DNA of 64,000 nt from Methylopila sp. M107 (GTDB taxonomy: Bacteria; Pseudomonadota; Alphaproteobacteria; Rhizobiales; Methylopilaceae), in the NCBI RefSeq assembly GCF_000384475.1, contig NZ_ARWB01000001.1, positions 145,127 to 209,126 of the forward strand. The letters are read 5' to 3'. Positions 60,592 to 64,000 of this stretch are shown in pieces; position 1 is the stretch's first letter; the number at the start of each line of letters is the position of its first letter. The notes under the pieces were generated by a model that did not search any database, was not told the DNA's origin, and saw only the letters and a program-made list of their open reading frames with translations. A program made the translations under genes and the position numbers.

Positions 60592-61863
60592 TCAAGGCTT
60601 CGGCTTGCTCAGGTCCCGGCCGAGCAGGTTCGCCATCTCGGCTTCGAGCGAGAACTCGTCGTCGTCCTCCGGCTCGGGCTGGGCGTTCGCCGCAGGCTTC
60701 GCGGGCTCCGGCGTCTTGGCGGTTTCGGCAGGCTTCGCAGGCTCCGAAGTCTTCGCGGGTTCCGATGGTTTCGAGGGCTCCGCGGCCTTGGCGGGCGCCG
60801 AAGGTTTGGCGGCTTCCGCGGGCTTCGCAGGCTCGGCGGGCTTCGCGGCTTCGGGAGCCTTGGCGGGTTGCGCGGGGGCGGGCTTCGGGGCCTCCGCGTT
60901 CGCCGGCGGAGCTTCGGCCGCAGGCTTCGGCGGCGTGGCGGCCGGTTTCGGCGCGGCGGGCGCGGGCGCCGGGGTCGGTGCCGGTTTCGGAGCGGGCGCG
61001 GCGGTTGCAGGCGCAGCCACGGCGGGCTTCGCCTCCGCCGGCTTCGGGCTCTCCGGCTTGGCCTCGACGGGCTTGTTCTCCGCCGGCGCCTTGGCCTCGG
61101 GAACGGGCTGAGGACGCTGGGGCGCGGCCGTCACGGGGCGCCGGAGCGCCGCCGCCAGCCGCTCCGCCAGCTCGTTCGGACGCGGCGCGGCGTTGGGCTC
61201 GGCGGAACGCGCCGAGGGTCCCGCAATGATCTGCGCGGGCGCGGCGGGACGCGCGGGGGCCGCCTCCGCGGCCGGCCTCGCAGGCGCGGCGACCGCAGGC
61301 GCCGGGCCCGGCCTCACCTGGCCCGGGGCGAGGGCGGGGCGCGCCTGCGCGGGCGCCGGAACGGGCGGGGACGACGGCGCAAGCGGCGGGGTGGGCTGCA
61401 CGACCGGCGCGCGCTGCGCCTGCTGCTGCGGCGCGGCCTCCGGGGCGCGGACCTGCGGCGCGGTGCGCTGCGGGGCGGCCACGGGCTGGGGCGGGGAGGT
61501 GCGGGCGACGGGCGGCTCGGCGGGCGTGAGCGACGACGGCGCCTCCCGCTGCCCGACCGCGCCTGCGGGCGAGCGCAGGATGCCGCTCTCCACCACGACG
61601 TCGTTCGGCCCGCCGATCATGACGAGATGCTCGACATTGTCCCGGCGCACGATCACCAGCCGTCGCCGGCCGTCGATGTTCAGCACGTCGAGCACGCCGA
61701 GCCGCGGCTGGCGCGACCGGCCGGCCGAATTCGTCGCGCCGAAGCGCTTGCCGCTGAACCGCCGGATCAGGAGCGCCGGGATCACGATCAGCGCGATGAC
61801 GACCGCGAACGCCAGGATGAATTTGATCGGCGTCGGAATGTCGCCAAGGATCGAGTCGAACAC
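60592..61863 (-). CDS. fliO: FliO-like flagellar protein with long Pro/Ala-rich tail
   Basis: The first 110 residues form a FliO-type domain: one membrane helix (FILAFAVVIALIVIPALLI) and RLGVLDVLNIDGRRRLVIVRRDNVEHLVMIGGPNDVVVES. From residue about 115 to 423 there is a low-complexity region of Ala, Pro, Lys and Glu (repeats such as PAKPSEPAKTSEPAKPAE). Normal FliO is about 100-140 residues, so the tail of roughly 300 is unusual. It is divergent from flgB. Confidence 0.8.
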   Translation of the reverse strand: MFDSILGDIPTPIKFILAFAVVIALIVIPALLIRRFSGKRFGATNSAGRSRQPRLGVLDVLNIDGRRRLVIVRRDNVEHLVMIGGPNDVVVESGILRSPAGAVGQREAPSSLTPAEPPVARTSPPQPVAAPQRTAPQVRAPEAAPQQQAQRAPVVQPTPPLAPSSPPVPAPAQARPALAPGQVRPGPAPAVAAPARPAAEAAPARPAAPAQIIAGPSARSAEPNAAPRPNELAERLAAALRRPVTAAPQRPQPVPEAKAPAENKPVEAKPESPKPAEAKPAVAAPATAAPAPKPAPTPAPAPAAPKPAATPPKPAAEAPPANAEAPKPAPAQPAKAPEAAKPAEPAKPAEAAKPSAPAKAAEPSKPSEPAKTSEPAKPAETAKTPEPAKPAANAQPEPEDDDEFSLEAEMANLLGRDLSKPKP

Positions 61864-62011
61864 GGAGGGTCACCTCATTCTTCGGTGCGCGGCGGCGGGC
61901 CCCAACAGCCGCCGGCTGGCCACACGGTCGATCAAGTGGAGCGCGCGTCTCCCGACCGGTTCGACCGTCATACCCAGAGTCACGCCGATGGTGAATGGAA
62001 ACTTAACGTTC

Positions 62012-62026
62012 TTAACGGCCCATTAA
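62012..62026 (+). promoter_or_regulatory. CtrA-type box before flgB (TTAA-N7-TTAA)
   Basis: TTAA (62012-62015), CGGCCCA, TTAA (62023-62026) is an exact CtrA-pattern match, with a further TTAA at 62003. It lies 80-95 bases upstream of the flgB GTG and ten bases from the ftr-like palindrome. The region also serves divergent fliO. Confidence 0.55.
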
Positions 62027-62035
62027 CCACGAAAG

Positions 62036-62050
62036 CGGCAGTTTTTGCCG
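62036..62050 (+). promoter_or_regulatory. ftr-like palindrome before flgB
   Basis: CGGCAGTTTTTGCCG, the third copy of CGGCA-N5-TGCCG, 57-71 bases before the flgB start. Adjacent to the CtrA-type box as in Caulobacter class II flagellar promoters. Confidence 0.55.
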
Positions 62051-62106
62051 ACCGGCGGCGCAATTCGCGAAAATCGAACCGCTCGACCGGTCTGGAGAAA
62101 CCTTAC

Positions 62107-62490
62107 GTGACCGGCATCGGCGAGCCGTCCCTGATCTCGGCGCTCAAGACGAAGATGCGCTGGCACGAGGCGCGTCAAGGCGTGCTGGCCGAAAACGTCG
62201 CCAACGCGCAGACGCCGAACTTCCGCGCCCATGAACTTGCGGCGGTCGACCTCAGCCAGCCGGCGGTCGGGCTCTCGCGGACCGACCCGCGCCACATGTC
62301 GTTCGCATCCGTCGACGCGACCGGCAAGGCCGGAACGCAGGACGGCTTCGAACGGACCCCGGACGGCAACACGGTGGTCCTGGAAGAGCAGATGACCAAG
62401 GCCGCGCAGAACCAGATGGACCACCAGATGGCCTCGATGCTCTATTCCAAGAGCCTCGGCCTGCTGAAGACCGCCCTCGGGCGGCGCTGA
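62107..62490 (+). CDS. flgB: Flagellar proximal rod protein FlgB
   Basis: A 127-residue rod protein from GTG 62107 (preceded by GGAGA). Motifs KMRWHEARQGVLAENVANAQTPNFRAHEL and a C-terminal LEEQMTKAAQNQMDHQMASMLYSKSLGLLKTALGRR are those of FlgB. First gene of flgB-flgC-fliE. Confidence 0.9.
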   Translation: MTGIGEPSLISALKTKMRWHEARQGVLAENVANAQTPNFRAHELAAVDLSQPAVGLSRTDPRHMSFASVDATGKAGTQDGFERTPDGNTVVLEEQMTKAAQNQMDHQMASMLYSKSLGLLKTALGRR

Positions 62491-62501
62491 GGAGGGCGCG
62501 C

Positions 62502-62912
62502 ATGGACCTCAACCGCGCGATCGGCGTCGCGACCGCAGGGCTCAAGGCCCAGGCGGGCCGCATGCGGATCATCTCCGAAAACATCGCGAACGCCGATTCG
62601 ACGGCGCGCACCCCCGGCGGCGAGCCCTATCGGCGCAAGGTGCCGACGCTGAAGGCCTCGTTCGACGACGAACTCGCGAGCCAGACAGTGGCGCTCGGCA
62701 AGGTCGGGCGCGACGCCTCGGCGTTCCGCGTGCGCTACGACCCCGGCAATCCGCTCGCCGACGCCAAGGGCAACGTCACCCTGCCCAATGTCGATCCGCT
62801 GATCGAGCAGATGGACATGCGGGAAGCCCAGCGCTCCTACGAGGCGAACCTCAACATGGTGGGCGCGGCGCGCCGCATGATCGCCCGCACGCTCGACATT
62901 CTGAAGGCCTGA
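62502..62912 (+). CDS. flgC: Flagellar rod protein FlgC
   Basis: A 136-residue rod protein with RMRIISENIANADSTARTPGGEPYRRK and MREAQRSYEANLNMVGAARRMIARTLDILKA. It is 11 bases after flgB, in the same operon. Confidence 0.95.
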   Translation: MDLNRAIGVATAGLKAQAGRMRIISENIANADSTARTPGGEPYRRKVPTLKASFDDELASQTVALGKVGRDASAFRVRYDPGNPLADAKGNVTLPNVDPLIEQMDMREAQRSYEANLNMVGAARRMIARTLDILKA

Positions 62913-62926
62913 GAGGCTAGACCGCG

Positions 62927-63241
62927 ATGACCAGCCCGACCGCCGCCGCCGGCGCCTACGCCCAGATCTCGAACCTCCTCGGCCCAGCCTCTGGCCTCGG
63001 CGGCGGCGTCGCCGCGCCGAAGACCGGCGGCTTCGGCGACATGCTGGAGCAGGCGATCTCGGGCTTCGCCGAGCAGGGCCGCCAGACCGACCAGAAGGCG
63101 ATGGCCGCTATCTCCGGCAAGGGCGACGTCGTCGACGTCGTGACGGCCGTCGCCGAAAGCGAACTCGCGCTCGATACCTTGGTGAGCGTCCGCGACAAGG
63201 TGATCGCGGCGTATGAAGAGATCATGCGGATGCCGATCTAA
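62927..63241 (+). CDS. fliE: Flagellar hook-basal body protein FliE
   Basis: A 104-residue protein with the FliE C terminus DVVTAVAESELALDTLVSVRDKVIAAYEEIMRMPI and an N-terminal Gly/Ala-rich stretch. It connects the MS ring to the rod. 14 bases after flgC. Confidence 0.93.
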   Translation: MTSPTAAAGAYAQISNLLGPASGLGGGVAAPKTGGFGDMLEQAISGFAEQGRQTDQKAMAAISGKGDVVDVVTAVAESELALDTLVSVRDKVIAAYEEIMRMPI

Positions 63242-63255
63242 GCTGGCGCGGCTCA

Positions 63256-63603
63256 ATGACGATACCGCGCTGGCTGTCGAGCATCATTGGCCGAAAACTT
63301 CCGGGACATCTGAAGGAGCATGTCGGTGCGAACGAACTTCATGAGCTTGTTCGCTTCACGAATGATACGGATCAGCTGATCCTGCTGGTGGTCGAACCAT
63401 GGGCGGATCAATACTGGATCAAACCGTCGGCGACAGTGACCGTGATGACGGACACCTTTCCTTTGAATGAAGCCAGTCCGATTGAGTTTTCCGATTACTG
63501 CGTTTCGGTTTACTGGAGAGGTGAAGAGGTTCTGTACGTCTTCGAAAACGGCATTCGGGTGAAATCCTGGCTGCCTCGGCCGGATGAAGGGGACGATGCG
63601 TAA
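63256..63603 (+). CDS. Foreign-looking hypothetical gene inside the flagellar operon
   Basis: A 115-residue protein, GRKLPGHLKEHVGANELHELVRFTNDTDQLILLVVEPWADQYWIKPS, with a mixed alpha/beta composition and many Trp, Tyr and Asp. Base composition is clearly less GC rich than flanking flagellar genes. No family recognised; small acidic proteins of this kind include immunity proteins, but nothing proves it. It sits between fliE and fliQ, where flagellar operons normally have no such gene. Confidence 0.65.
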   Translation: MTIPRWLSSIIGRKLPGHLKEHVGANELHELVRFTNDTDQLILLVVEPWADQYWIKPSATVTVMTDTFPLNEASPIEFSDYCVSVYWRGEEVLYVFENGIRVKSWLPRPDEGDDA

Positions 63604-63648
63604 CGCTATTCGGGCCTCCAGCCTGACATCAGATCTGGGAACTTGCGA

Positions 63649-63915
63649 ATGACCAGTCCCGAAGTGCTCGACGTCGCCCGCGACGGCCTATGGACCATCC
63701 TGAAGGTCGGCGGCCCGCTGATGGTGGTGACGCTGGTCGTCGGCGTCGCCGTGTCGCTGGTGCAGGCGCTGACCCAGATCCAGGAAATGACGCTGGTCTT
63801 CGTGCCCAAAATCCTCGCTCTGTTCGCCGCGCTTCTGCTGGCGCTCCCCTTCATGGGCGACGCGCTCGCTGGCCATATGGGACGAATCGCGGAGAAGATC
63901 GTCTCGGGCGGGTGA
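63649..63915 (+). CDS. fliQ: Flagellar biosynthesis protein FliQ
   Basis: An 88-residue export-gate protein with two membrane helices: SPEVLDVARDGLWTILKVGGPLMVVTLVVGVAVSLVQALTQIQEMTL and a second helix KILALFAALLLALPFMGDAL. ATG 63649 is chosen; a TTG six bases earlier is in frame. fliR is not within the window end. Confidence 0.94.
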   Translation: MTSPEVLDVARDGLWTILKVGGPLMVVTLVVGVAVSLVQALTQIQEMTLVFVPKILALFAALLLALPFMGDALAGHMGRIAEKIVSGG

Positions 63916-63950
63916 GTCGGGCGCGTGACTAAGTCGGATGAGGCGCGGTT

Positions 63951-64000
63951 CTTCACCTCTCCCCGGCGGGGAGAGGTCGACGCTGCGAAGCAGCGGCGGG
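63951..64000. repeat. Partial palindromic repeat (family C), cut by window end
   Basis: CACCTCTCCCCGGCGGGGAGAGGTCGACGCTGCGAAGCAGCGGCGGG matches the GGGGAGAGGT and GCGAAGC blocks of the repeat at 48898. It ends at the window boundary. Confidence 0.65.

Noticed and set aside
62051..62106. Sigma54 promoter for flgB
   Set aside because: Candidate GG and GC pairs have eight or eleven bases between them, not ten.

Overview
The window is high-GC DNA from an alphaproteobacterium, most likely a methylotrophic member of the Hyphomicrobiales. The methylotrophy evidence is a canonical formaldehyde-activating enzyme (fae, 32.2 kb), a divergent second Fae-family gene (19.2 kb) and an amicyanin-like blue copper protein (23.4 kb). 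The alphaproteobacterial evidence is the hisG-hisZ-hisS arrangement, a perfect EcfG (general stress sigma factor) promoter, CtrA-type boxes and a Caulobacter-type flagellar gene order. No species is named because nothing in the window fixes it.

Layout. 0-0.3 kb: two overlapping tRNA-like sequences on the minus strand. 0.6-9.7 kb: an exported protein, a dienelactone hydrolase, a probable EcfG-driven small RNA, hisG/hisZ/hisS, repeats and a TadE-TadG pair. 9.7-24 kb: a three-domain peptidoglycan hydrolase without a signal peptide, an FAD oxidoreductase, a Kef-type antiporter, a sigma54 activator divergent from a TipF-like degenerate EAL protein, a HAD phosphatase, the second Fae, a frame-disrupted subtilase locus, purD and amicyanin. 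24-32.8 kb: xseA, a frameshifted patatin gene, a ParDE module, stress and envelope genes, tadA, a pseudouridine synthase with a very long disordered tail, rsmD, DUF411 and fae.

33.4-41.8 kb: first flagellar cluster, all on the minus strand (flgE-flgK-flgL, DUF1772, two flagellins). 42-46.9 kb: a PQQ-type sugar dehydrogenase, two tandem related toxin-antitoxin modules, hxlR/azoR and ridA/tetR divergent pairs. 47-64 kb: second flagellar cluster, with flgF-flgG-flgA-flgH divergent from fliL-fliM-DUF6468-motE, a large TPR-like exported protein, fliO-fliP divergent from flgB-flgC-fliE-(foreign-looking gene)-fliQ. A DUF559 gene has been duplicated in tandem between repeats at 54.6-55.6 kb.

Regulation visible in the DNA. 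The flagellar promoters carry a Caulobacter-like code: perfect TTAA-N7-TTAA CtrA boxes before a flagellin and flgB, sigma54 -24/-12 promoters before flgE and flgF, and the same CGGCA-N5-TGCCG palindrome (resembling FlbD ftr elements) before flgE, between flgF and fliL, and before flgB. A tetR/ridA intergenic region holds three copies of one 15-bp palindrome.

Three dispersed families of palindromic intergenic repeats fill most of the non-coding space. No CRISPR array, insertion sequence, rRNA or prophage was seen. The most unusual items are the EcfG-promoter/C-rich-loop sRNA, the tRNA-like pair, the subtilase with a split pro-region and a stand-alone relative of it, the peptidoglycan hydrolase, and the shared flagellar regulatory sites.
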